A stretch of DNA of 64,000 nucleotides from Sphingomonadales bacterium UBA2369 (GCA_002344055.1 DDTH01000003.1:50135-114134); one strand, 5' to 3'. Shown: positions 33,332 to 42,452, numbered from the stretch's first letter. Translations and numbers: made by a program. The notes: generated from the letters alone by a model not told the origin.

Positions 33332-34012
33332 TCAAGCCCGCTCCGCACCACCGTCGAGTGCGGACAGGAATGCGGCGAAGTTGTGCTGTAGTGCCAGGTC
33401 TAGCTGATCCCCCACATTCGCCAACCCGATCGCCGCAAGGCTTGTGACCGGGAATTCTGCGATACCGCATGGAACGATCCCTGAAAAGTGAGAAAGTTCC
33501 GGCTCCACATTGATCGAGAAGCCGTGGGAGGTGACCCAGCGCCGCACGCGCACGCCGATCGCCCCGATTTTGGCTTCCGCCGCGCCCTGGCCCACCCAGA
33601 TGCCGATTCGCCCCGGTTCGCGCCGCGCCTCGACGCCCAGGTCGCCGAGCGACGCGATCATCCAGCCCTCGAGCGCGTGGACAAAGCGACGGATGTCGCG
33701 CCCGCGTTTCTCCAGGTCCAGCACCAGATAGCCGACGCGCTGGCCCGGCCCGTGATAGGTGTAGCGCCCGCCGCGGCCCGCATCGAACACCGGAAAGCCC
33801 TGCGGATTGAACAATTCCGCCGGATCGGCGCTGGTCCCGGCGGTGAACAATGGCGGGTGCTGGAGCAGCCAGATCAGTTCGCGCGCTTCCCCCGTTCGCA
33901 CCGCCTCGGCGCGTGCGGTCATTTCTGCGAAGGCGTCCGGATAGGGCGTTAGTCCCGGCGTCACCCGCCATTCCACGTCTGATTCTATCGGCTGGTCGAT
34001 TGCGTCCGGCAT
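33332..34012 (-). CDS. lipB: Octanoyltransferase (lipoyl biosynthesis)
   Basis: The 226-residue product transfers octanoyl groups from acyl carrier protein to lipoyl-dependent enzymes. It has RYTYHGPGQRVGYLVLDL (substrate and ACP contact), RIGIWVG, the lysine block AKIGAIGVRVRRWVTSHGFSINV (catalytic Lys in AKIG) and GIVPCGI, where Cys is the second catalytic residue. The start is ATG 34012 (MPDAIDQPIE). It is followed by no lipA here; lipA is presumably elsewhere. Divergent from the membrane protein gene. Confidence 0.94.
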   Translation of the reverse strand: MPDAIDQPIESDVEWRVTPGLTPYPDAFAEMTARAEAVRTGEARELIWLLQHPPLFTAGTSADPAELFNPQGFPVFDAGRGGRYTYHGPGQRVGYLVLDLEKRGRDIRRFVHALEGWMIASLGDLGVEARREPGRIGIWVGQGAAEAKIGAIGVRVRRWVTSHGFSINVEPELSHFSGIVPCGIAEFPVTSLAAIGLANVGDQLDLALQHNFAAFLSALDGGAERA

Positions 34013-34070
34013 CGCCGGTCCGCATAAGCGGCCACGTGCCGAAGGGGAATGGCGCGGGGGGAGAAAGCGT

Positions 34071-34865
34071 GTGGCGAGCCTGTCGATCAGCACGGCGTGG
34101 ACCGAGACGGGACGGTTTCTCGCGCGCCACGCGGGCCTGGTCCTCCCTATCGCCTTCCTGTTCATCGCCCTTCCGCCGGTGGCCAATGCGTTGCTGTTGC
34201 CGGCACCCGACGCCCCGGAAAGTGCGGACCGGGCCATTCTGGCTCTCTTTCTGACGTTCGCGTCCCTGCTCGCCAACCTGATCGGTGGCATTGCCATCAG
34301 CCACCTCGCTCTCGTCCCCGGCGTCTCGGTGGGGGAGGCGCTTCATCGTGGTCTGACGCGTTTCCTGCCGCTGTTGGGCATGTGTCTTCTCGTCGTCATT
34401 CCGATCATCGTCCTGCTGGCAATCCTGTTGATGATCTTTCTCCCGGACGCCGGATCGATCCGCGGTCCGCAGCCACCGAGCCTTCTATTCACCATCGTGA
34501 TCATCGTCGCCTTCGTGGCCATCTGGACGAAGTTCAGCATGGCGACGCCGGTCGCCGCTAAGGAGCCGGCCGGCCCGGTCGAGATTCTCACGCGAAGCTG
34601 GGAACTCACCAAGGGCCATTATCTCAAGCTGTTCGCGACCTTCCTCGCCGTCACGATCGTTTCCTGGCTGCTCATCCTCGCCCTTTCGAGCGGCTTGGGC
34701 GTGCTGATCTTCCTGGTCGCGGGTCCGCCTGTTTTCGGCAGTGCATCCTTCGTCACAATCACATTGCTCGATACCCTACTGGAGACGATCGTTCTTGCGG
34801 TAACCGCGGTTCTGGTCGCCAGACTTTACGCCCAGCTCGCGGAGGGCGAGCCGGAAACGGTATAG
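34071..34865 (+). CDS. Integral membrane protein, DUF-type, paralogue 1
   Basis: The 264-residue protein has about six membrane helices (GLVLPIAFLFIALPPVANALLL, ILALFLTFASLLANLIGGIAI, LLVVIPIIVLLAILLMIFL, LLFTIVIIVAFVAIW, and two more) with a cytoplasmic loop EAKEPAGPVEILTRSWELTKGHYLK resembling the glycerophosphodiester phosphodiesterase-membrane domain family. Start is GTG 34071, preceded by GGGGGGAG at about 34056-34063. The adjacent gene at 34933 is a likely paralogue with the same LTxxWxxTRxPWW-type loop. Function unknown. Confidence 0.7.
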   Translation: MASLSISTAWTETGRFLARHAGLVLPIAFLFIALPPVANALLLPAPDAPESADRAILALFLTFASLLANLIGGIAISHLALVPGVSVGEALHRGLTRFLPLLGMCLLVVIPIIVLLAILLMIFLPDAGSIRGPQPPSLLFTIVIIVAFVAIWTKFSMATPVAAKEPAGPVEILTRSWELTKGHYLKLFATFLAVTIVSWLLILALSSGLGVLIFLVAGPPVFGSASFVTITLLDTLLETIVLAVTAVLVARLYAQLAEGEPETV

Positions 34866-34932
34866 CCAGCCTGTCGCGGCGAAGCTGCCGCGCCGGACAA
34901 CCCTTTCTTGCTAGGGGGCGGGAGCGGCGCTT

Positions 34933-35697
34933 ATGGCTAGCGGCATGACCGATCCCGATCGCCAGACGCCAGTGACTGCCAATACGATCTGGGAGGATGC
35001 CGGGCGGCTGCTGACCGCTAACGCCGGCCTCATCTTCGCCATTGCCGGGGCGTTGCTGTTCCTGCCCGGCGTGATCGAGGCGCGGTTCTTTCCGCCGCCG
35101 CCTCTTCCCCTGTCGCTGGCCCAATCGGAAGTGGCCGAGTGGAATTTCCAGATGCGGCTCTATTTCGAGTCGAACTGGTGGTGGATGCTGATCTCGACGA
35201 CCACTTATCTGGTCGGCACACTCGCTCTCTATCTGCTGATGTTGAGCTCGCGCATCACCGTCGGCGCGGCTCTCGGCCGGGCGTTCGCGATCCTGACATT
35301 CTACATCCTGCTCGCGCTCATGGCCGGCTTCGTGGTCGGCGCGGGTCTGATGCTTTTCATCGTTCCGGGCATCTATCTGTTCGGCAAGCTGGCGCTCGCG
35401 ACGCCCATCCTGGCGCTGGAGACACCCTATGCGCCGCTGACCGCGCTGCGACTGTCCTGGCAGCGCACGCGGCGGCCCTGGTGGACCGCCGGCATCTTGA
35501 TCCTGATCGCGCTTACCGCCTTTCTGGTCGGACTCGCGATCAATGTCGGCCTCGGTACGGTGATCATGCTGCTGGCGGGCCAGACGGGCATCGGCGCTCT
35601 GCTGCTCGCGCTCGTCCAGTCGTTCGCCAGCACCCTGGTGGCGGTGCTGGTGATCGTCGTAACCGCCGCCATCTATCGCGCGACCCCCGCAGCCTAG
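34933..35697 (+). CDS. Integral membrane protein, paralogue 2
   Basis: The 254-residue protein starts with a cytoplasmic segment (MASGMTDPDRQTPVTANTIWEDAGRLL) followed by at least six helices, and the loop ETPYAPLTALRLSWQRTRRPWW resembles the loop EPAGPVEILTRSWELTKGHYLK of its neighbour. That shared pattern (hydrophobic, then xxALxxSWxxTxxxxW) suggests a common fold with paralogue 1. Starts MASGM at ATG 34933; ATG 34945 is an alternative. Its stop overlaps that of convergent hemF by 4 bp. Confidence 0.7.
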   Translation: MASGMTDPDRQTPVTANTIWEDAGRLLTANAGLIFAIAGALLFLPGVIEARFFPPPPLPLSLAQSEVAEWNFQMRLYFESNWWWMLISTTTYLVGTLALYLLMLSSRITVGAALGRAFAILTFYILLALMAGFVVGAGLMLFIVPGIYLFGKLALATPILALETPYAPLTALRLSWQRTRRPWWTAGILILIALTAFLVGLAINVGLGTVIMLLAGQTGIGALLLALVQSFASTLVAVLVIVVTAAIYRATPAA

Positions 35698-36587
35698 CTC
35701 CAGGTCGCTTCGGGCGGCAGGCTCATCAGGATGGCGTCGATATTGCCGCCGGTCTTCAGGCCGAAGAGCGTTCCCCGATCGTAGATCAGGTTGAACTCGG
35801 CGTAACGGCCGCGCCATTCCAGCTGGCGGGCCTTGTCCTCGGCCGTGAACGGCGTGTCCATCCGCCGCCGCACCAGCCGGGGGAAGACGTCCAGAAACGC
35901 CTCGCCGACGTCGCGGGTGAAGGCGAAGGTGTCGTCGAACGGCCCTTCCAGATGATCGTAGAAAATGCCGCCGACGCCGCGATGCACGCCACGATGGGGG
36001 ATGTAGAAATAATCGTCCGCCCATTTGGCGAAGCGATCATAGAAGGTCTGGTCGTGTCCGGCGCAGGCGGCGCGCAGCCGCGCGTGGAAATCGGCCGTAT
36101 CCTCTTCATAGGGAATCGGTGGATTGAGGTCCGCGCCGCCGCCGAACCAGCGCTTCGTGGTGACCAGGAAGCGCGTGTTCATATGCACTGCCGGCACGTG
36201 CGGATTGGCCATGTGCGCGACCAGGCTGATGCCGGTGGCGAAGAATGACGGGTCTTCCGCGGCGCCGTGGATCGACCGCGCGAATTCCTCGCTGAACCGG
36301 CCGCCGACGGTGGAGACGTTCACGCCGACCTTCTCGAACACCTTGCCCTTCATGAGGCCCCGCACGCCGCCGCCGCCGGGGCCGCCTTCCGGCTCGGTAC
36401 GGTCCCAGGGCAGATAGTCGAACGCGGCGTTGCTGCCCGCCTCGCGCTCGATCGCCTCGAATGCGTCGCAGATGCGGTTGCGCAGCGATTCGAACCAGGC
36501 GCGGGCTTCGCGTTGTTCGGGATCGAGCGTCAGGCCCGTAATATCCACTTCAGGTCTCGCGTCTTTATGCGGATTCACTTGGGCCAC
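35694..36587 (-). CDS. hemF: Aerobic coproporphyrinogen III oxidase
   Basis: The 297-residue oxygen-dependent oxidase has the family blocks WDRTEPEGGPGGGGVRGLMKGKVFEKVGVNVSTV, HMNTRFLVTTKRWFGGGADLNP, HRGVHRGVGGIFYDHLEG and YAEFNLIYDRGTLFGLKTGGNIDAILMSLPP. It oxidatively decarboxylates coproporphyrinogen III to protoporphyrinogen IX in heme synthesis. The start is GTG 36587, inside the last codons of trmL (13-bp overlap), so it is translationally coupled to trmL. Convergent with the membrane-protein gene. Confidence 0.94.
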   Translation of the reverse strand: MAQVNPHKDARPEVDITGLTLDPEQREARAWFESLRNRICDAFEAIEREAGSNAAFDYLPWDRTEPEGGPGGGGVRGLMKGKVFEKVGVNVSTVGGRFSEEFARSIHGAAEDPSFFATGISLVAHMANPHVPAVHMNTRFLVTTKRWFGGGADLNPPIPYEEDTADFHARLRAACAGHDQTFYDRFAKWADDYFYIPHRGVHRGVGGIFYDHLEGPFDDTFAFTRDVGEAFLDVFPRLVRRRMDTPFTAEDKARQLEWRGRYAEFNLIYDRGTLFGLKTGGNIDAILMSLPPEATWS

Positions 36588-37024
36588 CCGTTCGTTTGCC
36601 GCAGGCTTTCGGCGAGCGCGATGCCCGCCGCGACCGCGATGTTCAAGGACCGCGTCCCCGCTGCCTGCGGAATGCGGACGCGAAGGTCGGCGCGCGCATG
36701 GACCGGATCCGGCACACCCGCACTTTCCGATCCCATGAGCAAAATGTCGCCGGGCCGGAATTGCGCTTCGTCAAATCGCACGCCGCCTTTCGTGGTCAGC
36801 AGCACCAGCCGGCCCGGCGCCTGGGCGATAAACGCCGCCCAATCCGCATGCGCCGTCACCGTCGCCCGCTCGGCATAATCCATCCCGGCGCGCTTCAGTC
36901 CCCGGTCGCTCCACGCAAAGCCGCAGGGCAGGATCACGTCCACCGGCACGCCGAAGCAGGCGCAGGTGCGCAGGATGGCGCCGACATTGCCGGCCTGATC
37001 GGGTTGAAACAAAGCGAGCCGCAT
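36575..37024 (-). CDS. trmL: tRNA (cytidine/uridine-34-2'-O)-methyltransferase
   Basis: The 149-residue SPOUT methyltransferase matches TrmL: MRLALFQPDQAGNVGAILRTCACFG at the N-terminus, LLTTKGGVRFDEAQFRPGDILLMGSESAG (knot motif with GSE) and RSLNIAVAAGIALAESLRQTNGW at the end. It methylates the wobble ribose of tRNA-Leu isoacceptors. ATG 37024 is used because AGAGGG precedes it and it gives the standard start; ATG 37036 is an in-frame alternative. It is co-transcribed with hemF. Confidence 0.92.
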   Translation of the reverse strand: MRLALFQPDQAGNVGAILRTCACFGVPVDVILPCGFAWSDRGLKRAGMDYAERATVTAHADWAAFIAQAPGRLVLLTTKGGVRFDEAQFRPGDILLMGSESAGVPDPVHARADLRVRIPQAAGTRSLNIAVAAGIALAESLRQTNGWPK

Positions 37025-37095
37025 CGCCCTCTTCATAGCGGCGGTGATCGGTGCGGGGGAGGGGTGGGCTGTTCATCTTCCGGTCAAAAACGCTG

Positions 37096-37125
37096 TTGGC
37101 AAAGCGCGTGCCGCGCGGCTATCAG
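37096..37125 (+). promoter_or_regulatory. Possible sigma70-type promoter for petABC
   Basis: TTGGCA at 37096-37101 and TATCAG at 37120-37125 are 18 bp apart, upstream of petA at 37239. A hairpin CCGCCC-TCTC-GGGCGG follows at 37136-37151 in the presumed leader. The -10 match is weak and no experimental support exists. Confidence 0.25.
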
Positions 37126-37238
37126 GCCCGCCAAGCCGCCCTCTCGGGCGGTTCGTATGCGCGCATCCGCTTTTCAGGGGGAACTGAGAGCGTGAGGTGC
37201 GCGGGGACTGTCAAAGTGCTGACGCGCTGAAGGTGAAT

Positions 37239-37811
37239 ATGGCTGCTGTCGAACATAGTGAGGGGGCGCATGCTCCGGCCGAAGCCGGGGACGGCATCCG
37301 CCGCCGCGACTTCATCAATCTTGCGGCGGTGAGCTTCCCCGCCATGGGTGTGGGCGCGGTCCTGATTCCGCTGATTAACAACATGAACCCGTCGGCCGAC
37401 GTGCTGGCCTTGTCGTCGATCGACGTCGATCTGACGCCGATTCAGGCAGGCCAGGCGATCAAGGCCGAATGGCGCAAGCAGCCGATGTTCATCCGCCACC
37501 TGACCGCCGGCGAAATCGAGGCCGCCAATGCGGTCGACATGGGCGAGTTGCGCGACCCGGAATCGCTGGCCGACCGCACCAAGCCCGAGCATCAGCAATG
37601 GCTGATCACTCTGGGCGTCTGCACCCATTTGGGCTGTGTGCCGCTGGGTGCAGCCGAGGGCGAGAATAAGGGCGAGTTTGGTGGCTATTTCTGCCCGTGC
37701 CACGGCTCGCATTACGACACTGCCGGCCGGATCCGCAAAGGTCCGGCGCCTTTGAATCTGGAAGTGCCGGAATATGAATTCATGTCCGACACGTCGGTTC
37801 GGATCGGCTGA
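37239..37811 (+). CDS. petA: Ubiquinol-cytochrome c reductase, Rieske iron-sulfur subunit
   Basis: The 190-residue protein has a twin-arginine-type N-terminal anchor (RRRDFINLAAVSFPAMGVGAVLIP) and the Rieske [2Fe-2S] motifs CTHLGC (Cys128/His130) and CPCHGSHYD (Cys152/His155). It transfers electrons from ubiquinol to cytochrome c1 in complex III. The ATG 37239 (MAAVEHSEG) is supported by GAAGGTGA upstream; the frame is open to 37197. First gene of the petABC operon, 15 bp before petB. Confidence 0.96.
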   Translation: MAAVEHSEGAHAPAEAGDGIRRRDFINLAAVSFPAMGVGAVLIPLINNMNPSADVLALSSIDVDLTPIQAGQAIKAEWRKQPMFIRHLTAGEIEAANAVDMGELRDPESLADRTKPEHQQWLITLGVCTHLGCVPLGAAEGENKGEFGGYFCPCHGSHYDTAGRIRKGPAPLNLEVPEYEFMSDTSVRIG

Positions 37812-37826
37812 GGGAAGGACTAGAAA

Positions 37827-39146
37827 ATGAGCTTTCCCTGGGCACAGCAATATGAGCCGAAGAACGGCTTTACCAAGTGGATGGACAGCCGTCTGCCGAT
37901 CTTCCGGCTGGTGCACGGCGCGGTCGGCCCCGGCTATCCGGTGCCGCGCAACCTGAACTATTTCTGGAATTTCGGCGTGCTCGCCGGCTTCGCCTTGATG
38001 GTGCAGATCGTCACCGGCATCATCCTGGCCATGCATTACCGGGCGGACGGCGCGATCGCCTTCGCCTCGGTCGAGCACATCATGCGCAACGTGAACGAGG
38101 GCTGGTTCCTGCGCTATGCCCACGCCAACGGCGCCAGCTTCTTCTTCATCGCCATGTACATCCATATCGGGCGGAACATCTATTACGGCTCCTACAAGGC
38201 GCCGCGCGAGATGGTCTTCCTGCTCGGTATGGTCATCTATCTGCTGGCGATGGCCACCGCCTTCATGGGCTATGTGCTGCCCTGGGGGCAGATGAGCTTC
38301 TGGGGCGCCAAGGTGATCACCGGCCTGATCGGCGCAATCCCGTTCGTCGGCGAATCGATCCAGACCTGGCTATTGGGCGGCTTTGCCCCCGATACGGCGG
38401 CACTGAACCGCTTCTTCTCATTGCACTATCTGCTGCCGTTCGTGATTGCCGGTGTCGTCATCCTGCACATCTGGGCGCTGCACATTCCGGGCTCGGGCAA
38501 TCCGACCGGCGTGGACGTGAAGAGCCCGCAGGATACGGTGCCGTTCCATCCTTATTATACGGCCAAGGACGGCTTCGGCCTGGGCGTCTACCTGATCGCC
38601 TTTGCGATCATGGTGTTCTTCCTGCCCAACGCGCTCGGCCACGCGGACAATTATATCGAGGCGAACCCGCTCTCGACGCCGGCCCATATCGTGCCCGAAT
38701 GGTATTATTACCCATTCTACGCGATCCTGCGGTCGTTCACGTCCGACTTCTTCTTCATCGAAGCGAAGCTGATGGGCGTGATCGCGATGTTCTCCGCGAT
38801 CCTCGTGGTCTTCCTGCTACCCTGGCTGGACAACAGCCCGGTCCGCTCGGCCAATTACCGGCCGAAATTCCGGATGTTCTTCTATATCTGGCTCGTGGAC
38901 CTGGTGGTGCTCTTCTACTGCGGCGGCATGCCGGCGGAGGAGCCGTACGTCATGATCAGCCAGATCGCGACGGCCTATTATTTCTCCTTCTTCCTGATCA
39001 TCATTCCGGTGCTGGCGAAGATCGAGCGAACCACGCCGTTGCCCAACTCCATCACGGAGTCCGTGCTGGGCCATGACGAGCCGGTCGCGCCCGTCGCCAC
39101 CACAAAGTCCACGTCCGGCGATCCGTCGCCGCAGCCGGCCGTCTAA
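37827..39146 (+). CDS. petB: Ubiquinol-cytochrome c reductase, cytochrome b
   Basis: The 439-residue membrane subunit carries the heme-ligand helices (histidines in GWFLRYAHANGASFFFIAMYIHI and LLPFVIAGVVILHIWALH), the Qo-site PEWYYYPFYAILRSF (PEWY) and about eight membrane helices. Together with the Rieske protein and cytochrome c1 it runs the Q cycle. The C-terminal tail (EPVAPVATTKSTSGDPSPQPAV) is an alphaproteobacterial extension. ATG 37827 lies 15 bp after petA, and petC starts 15 bp after its stop. Confidence 0.97.
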   Translation: MSFPWAQQYEPKNGFTKWMDSRLPIFRLVHGAVGPGYPVPRNLNYFWNFGVLAGFALMVQIVTGIILAMHYRADGAIAFASVEHIMRNVNEGWFLRYAHANGASFFFIAMYIHIGRNIYYGSYKAPREMVFLLGMVIYLLAMATAFMGYVLPWGQMSFWGAKVITGLIGAIPFVGESIQTWLLGGFAPDTAALNRFFSLHYLLPFVIAGVVILHIWALHIPGSGNPTGVDVKSPQDTVPFHPYYTAKDGFGLGVYLIAFAIMVFFLPNALGHADNYIEANPLSTPAHIVPEWYYYPFYAILRSFTSDFFFIEAKLMGVIAMFSAILVVFLLPWLDNSPVRSANYRPKFRMFFYIWLVDLVVLFYCGGMPAEEPYVMISQIATAYYFSFFLIIIPVLAKIERTTPLPNSITESVLGHDEPVAPVATTKSTSGDPSPQPAV

Positions 39147-39161
39147 GGATACGAGGACGAT

Positions 39162-40013
39162 ATGATCCGCCTTCTCGCCTTCGTTGTCGGCCTCGGCTTT
39201 CTCGCCGCTTCCGGTTGCTCGTTCGTCAACGGCTTCGGCACGTGGATCAGCACCGAGACCGAAAAGTCGATCGAATATAAGTATCTGAAGCATGCGCACG
39301 CCGAGGAATGGAGCTTCTCCGGTCCGTTCGGCCGCTACGACAACCAGCAGCTGCAGCGCGGCTTTCGCGTGTTCCGCGACACCTGTTCGGGCTGCCACTC
39401 GCTGAAGTACGTCGCGTTCCGCAATCTCGAGGAGATCGACTATACCGAGGCCGAGGTCCGCGCGATCGCCGATCAATGGCCGATCCAGGTGCCGTCGATC
39501 AATCCGCAGGACGGCGCCCCGAACACCCGCAAGGCGCTGCCGTCGGACAATTTCCCGAACCCGTTCCCCAATGCCGTCGCCGCCCGTGCCGCGAACAACA
39601 ATGCACTGCCGCCTGATCTGTCGCTGATCGTGAAGGCGCGTGAGGGCGGGGCGGATTATATCCACGCTTTGCTCGTCGGCTATGGCGACGCGCCGGCGGA
39701 CGTCGAGGTCGGTCAGGGGTTGCACTACAATCCCTATTTCCACGGCCTGGCCATCGCCATGCCCCGGCCGCTGAATTCGGACGGGCAGGTGACCTACACC
39801 GATGGCACCGAAGCGACGGTCGATCAGATGGCGCGCGACGTGACCGCCTTCCTGATGTGGACGGCGGAACCGAAGATGGACACGCGCAAGAATGTCGGCA
39901 TCGCGGTGCTGATCTTCCTGATCTTCGCCACGATCCTGGCCTACTTCGCCTATCGCAACGTCTGGGCGGACAAGAAGCCGAAGAAGAAAAAGAAGGATGA
40001 GGCGGCCGCCTGA
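39162..40013 (+). CDS. petC: Ubiquinol-cytochrome c reductase, cytochrome c1
   Basis: The 283-residue protein has a hydrophobic leader (MIRLLAFVVGLGFLAASGCS), the heme-binding CSGCH at residues 75-79, the axial-methionine region (HGLAIAMPRPL) and a C-terminal membrane anchor (VGIAVLIFLIFATILAYFAYRNVW) followed by a lysine-rich tail (KKPKKKKKDE). It passes electrons to soluble cytochrome c. A hairpin terminator follows at 40040-40073, closing the operon. Confidence 0.96.
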   Translation: MIRLLAFVVGLGFLAASGCSFVNGFGTWISTETEKSIEYKYLKHAHAEEWSFSGPFGRYDNQQLQRGFRVFRDTCSGCHSLKYVAFRNLEEIDYTEAEVRAIADQWPIQVPSINPQDGAPNTRKALPSDNFPNPFPNAVAARAANNNALPPDLSLIVKAREGGADYIHALLVGYGDAPADVEVGQGLHYNPYFHGLAIAMPRPLNSDGQVTYTDGTEATVDQMARDVTAFLMWTAEPKMDTRKNVGIAVLIFLIFATILAYFAYRNVWADKKPKKKKKDEAAA

Positions 40014-40039
40014 GCGGCTCTCTCAACCCCAACCCACGC

Positions 40040-40079
40040 GAACGGCGCGGTCCCACCCGGGATCGCGCCGTTCACTTTT
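40040..40079 (+). terminator. Rho-independent terminator of petABC
   Basis: A 10-bp stem, GAACGGCGCG (40040-40049) with CGCGCCGTTC (40064-40073), is followed by ACTTTTG. It lies 26 bp after the petC stop. Confidence 0.85.
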
Positions 40080-40183
40080 GCGACAGGTGGGAACCGGCAG
40101 CGTCGCACTCGGTTAACGAATCGTCGACGCCGGACCTGCCCAGGTGGGGGTAGGCCCAGTCTTTCGTAAAGGAGACCGAGGCC

Positions 40184-40606
40184 ATGCCTGCTTCCCGCAT
40201 TCTGAAGATCATCCTGCCAGCCGCCGCCGCGCTCACGCTCGGCGGCTGTTCCAGCTACGGCTATGGCGGCTATGGCGGGGTCAGCCTTGGTTACGGTAGC
40301 GGCTATGGCGGCTATTATGATGACGATTATTACGGCTATTATTCGTCGCAGCCATACTGGGGCTGGTATAACGGCTATTATTATCCGGGCACCGGCTATT
40401 ACGTCTACGATCGCTACAACCGCCGCTACACTTGGAATGCCTATCAGCGCGATTATTGGACCGGCCGGCAGAATTACTGGCGCGGCCGTCCCGACTGGAG
40501 CAACCGCGGCTTCCGCGACAATTGGCGCGAATATCGCCGCGACGGCCGCGAATGGCGCGGGCGCGGCGACGGGCGGCGCGATGGCCGCAGGGGGCGGCGA
40601 GGCTGA
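40184..40606 (+). CDS. Tyr/Gly/Arg-rich putative lipoprotein
   Basis: The 140-residue product has a lipoprotein signal (LTLGGC, cysteine at about residue 22) and a mature part dominated by Tyr and Gly (YGYGGYGGVSLGYGSGYGGYYDDDYYGYY), then Trp/Tyr/Arg-rich sequence (RDYWTGRQNYWRGRPDW) and an Arg/Gly tail (RRDGREWRGRGDGRRDGRRG). The composition suggests a surface or cell-envelope structural role and aromatic stacking. GGAGACC precedes ATG 40184. No homologous domain recognised. Confidence 0.65.
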   Translation: MPASRILKIILPAAAALTLGGCSSYGYGGYGGVSLGYGSGYGGYYDDDYYGYYSSQPYWGWYNGYYYPGTGYYVYDRYNRRYTWNAYQRDYWTGRQNYWRGRPDWSNRGFRDNWREYRRDGREWRGRGDGRRDGRRGRRG

Positions 40607-40615
40607 AGCCCCAGC

Positions 40616-41062
40616 TTAGTCCGGGCGGCGCAGGATCAGGACGATCGAGGTCATCCGCATCACCGGCTCGTCGGCCTGATTGAAGACGCTGATCGCGGAG
40701 CGGAACGAGCCGAGGTCCGGTTTGCTCCGCGACGGGGTGACTTCGACGATCTCCATCTCGACCCGCAGCGTGTCGCCCGGATAGACGGGCTTCAGCCAGC
40801 GCAATTCGTCCACGCCGGGCGAGCCGAGACCGGCATAGGGGTTGGCCTTCCCGTCCTCGACCAGCATCGCCATCGTCATCGCGCAGGTGTGCCAGCCGCT
40901 CGCCGCCAGCCGGCCGAAATGCGTCTTTGCCGCCGCCTCGTCGGACAGATGGAAAGGCTGCGGGTCGTATTTGCGCGCGAATTCCAGCACTTCCTCGCGT
41001 GTCACCGCATAGGCGCCAAACTTGCGCGTGATGCCGACCTGCATGTCCTCGAGATATTTCAT
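40616..41062 (-). CDS. MaoC-like hot-dog dehydratase
   Basis: The 148-residue protein is a MaoC/hydratase-like hot-dog domain: the catalytic loop region reads FARKYDPQPFHLSDEAAAKTHFGRLAASGWHTCAMTM (Asp and His of the hydratase motif), followed by VDELRWLKPVYPGDTLRVEMEIVEV. Members hydrate enoyl-CoA or act in branched-chain and polyhydroxyalkanoate pathways. ATG 41062 (MKYLEDMQVG) is used; the frame is open to 41260 but the upstream part is not similar. No neighbouring acyl-CoA gene fixes the substrate. Confidence 0.85.
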   Translation of the reverse strand: MKYLEDMQVGITRKFGAYAVTREEVLEFARKYDPQPFHLSDEAAAKTHFGRLAASGWHTCAMTMAMLVEDGKANPYAGLGSPGVDELRWLKPVYPGDTLRVEMEIVEVTPSRSKPDLGSFRSAISVFNQADEPVMRMTSIVLILRRPD

Positions 41063-41111
41063 GGCAAACTCCCTGCCGCACCGCATAGCGGCGGGCAGGG
41101 AGGGCCTCAAG

Positions 41112-42452
41112 TCAGTCTCCCAATGAAACCTTTGCGAAGAGAGTGAAGGCCAGAGGCGTGTCGCCATAATCGGGCCGGAGCGCGTCGGGCAGCAGGTGCA
41201 CCGAGCCCGATCCGCCCAGCGCCAGCCGCCATTCTCCGCCGAGCGACAGGCGGTGCGCATAGCCCAGGGTCGCCCGCGTCACCTGATAGACGATGCCGTG
41301 GCGCGGATCGTGATGGTCGAGCAGTTCGTCCTGGTCGATATGCTCGATTCGGCTGAACAGGCTGTGCCGTGCGTCCAGATTCCAGTTCGCTTCGAGCAGG
41401 AAGGCGTTCAGTGTAGGCCCCGGCTTGCGGTTCTTGGACGCGAAGGCGCCGGTCACCGACAGGCTGCCGTCGGCATAGGCGATGCTCGCCGTGAGCCGTT
41501 CGTCATCCTCGCCCGGATGCAGCGCCTCCGGCTCCTCCAGCCGGGCGAAGCTGAGCTGCGCCGTCCAGCGGGGGGAGGGGGTCCAGGTGCCGCGCAGGCT
41601 CCAGCTGTCGAAGCGGGGCGTCTCCAGGTCCCAGCGTTCCTCGTCCGGCTCGCGCCCGCGAAAGGCCGACGCTTCGAGCTGGAAGCCGCGGGTGCGGACG
41701 CCGACCGTCGCCACGCCGAAGGTGATGTGGGTGCTGTCGAACCAGTGATGGGTGATCGGCGCTTCCGGATTGTAGCGTGCCGAGCCGCGATGCATGAACG
41801 CGCCCGGCCCGATCGCCGGTTCGCCCACCGGGCCGCCATAGAGGAAGGCGGTGGCGCCGCCGCCCAGCGGCACCTCCACCTTCGCCGCCAGCTCCATCAC
41901 GAAATCGTGCGGATGCTGGCGGTCGACCAGCGACACGCCGCCCGCCGTTTCGCCCACGGCCAGCAGCAGGGGATAACCGCGATTGCCCATCAGGGGATCG
42001 AGGCTGAGCATGGTGCGCAGCTGCAGCGTCGCCCCGCCCAGATCGCGTTCGGCGCGGGCCATCAGCATGGAGGCGACGAACGGCATGTCGTCGCCGCGCG
42101 GCCCACCCTGGTTGGTGTAGGTCGTGAAGGCATAGCCATGCAGCATCAGCGACCAGTCGCCCGTCTGCGTGTGCAGGCCGTGCGATCCCGCGTCTCGGGC
42201 TGGCATCAGCCCCGTGCCCGATCCTTCCACGGCGTTCGCGGGGACGCCCGGCGCGTCGCCATGGCCGGAATGATCGGCATGGTTCGAATGGTCCGGCTGG
42301 GCGGGCGGCTCCGCATGCCCGGCATGATGATCGTGCTGCTGCGGTGGCTGCGCGGGGGGCGGCGGTTGATGGTCGCCATGCTGCGCGGCCGCGGGCGATG
42401 CGGCAAGAAGGGCGGAGGCCAGGGCGGCCCCGCCGAACAAGGTCGGTTTCAT
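41112..42452 (-). CDS. Outer-membrane barrel protein with His-rich metal-binding N-terminus
   Basis: The 446-residue protein has a signal peptide, then a region of about 60 residues packed with histidines (HGDHQPPPPAQPPQQHDHHAG, HSNHADHSGHGD) and a barrel-like part (WSLMLHGYAFTTYTNQGGPRG, HSLFSRIEHIDQDELL, TLGYAHRLSLGGEWRLALGG) ending in VSLGD. Similar proteins occur beside copper-resistance genes; metal binding by the His repeats is likely, export or storage is inference. It precedes the Met/His-rich gene at 42501-42857 on the same strand. Confidence 0.75.
   Translation of the reverse strand: MKPTLFGGAALASALLAASPAAAQHGDHQPPPPAQPPQQHDHHAGHAEPPAQPDHSNHADHSGHGDAPGVPANAVEGSGTGLMPARDAGSHGLHTQTGDWSLMLHGYAFTTYTNQGGPRGDDMPFVASMLMARAERDLGGATLQLRTMLSLDPLMGNRGYPLLLAVGETAGGVSLVDRQHPHDFVMELAAKVEVPLGGGATAFLYGGPVGEPAIGPGAFMHRGSARYNPEAPITHHWFDSTHITFGVATVGVRTRGFQLEASAFRGREPDEERWDLETPRFDSWSLRGTWTPSPRWTAQLSFARLEEPEALHPGEDDERLTASIAYADGSLSVTGAFASKNRKPGPTLNAFLLEANWNLDARHSLFSRIEHIDQDELLDHHDPRHGIVYQVTRATLGYAHRLSLGGEWRLALGGSGSVHLLPDALRPDYGDTPLAFTLFAKVSLGD

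Noticed and set aside
37122..38165. Minus-strand frame antisense to petA and petB
   Set aside because: Composition is His/Asp/Arg-rich like a reversed membrane gene and it covers two well-supported genes.
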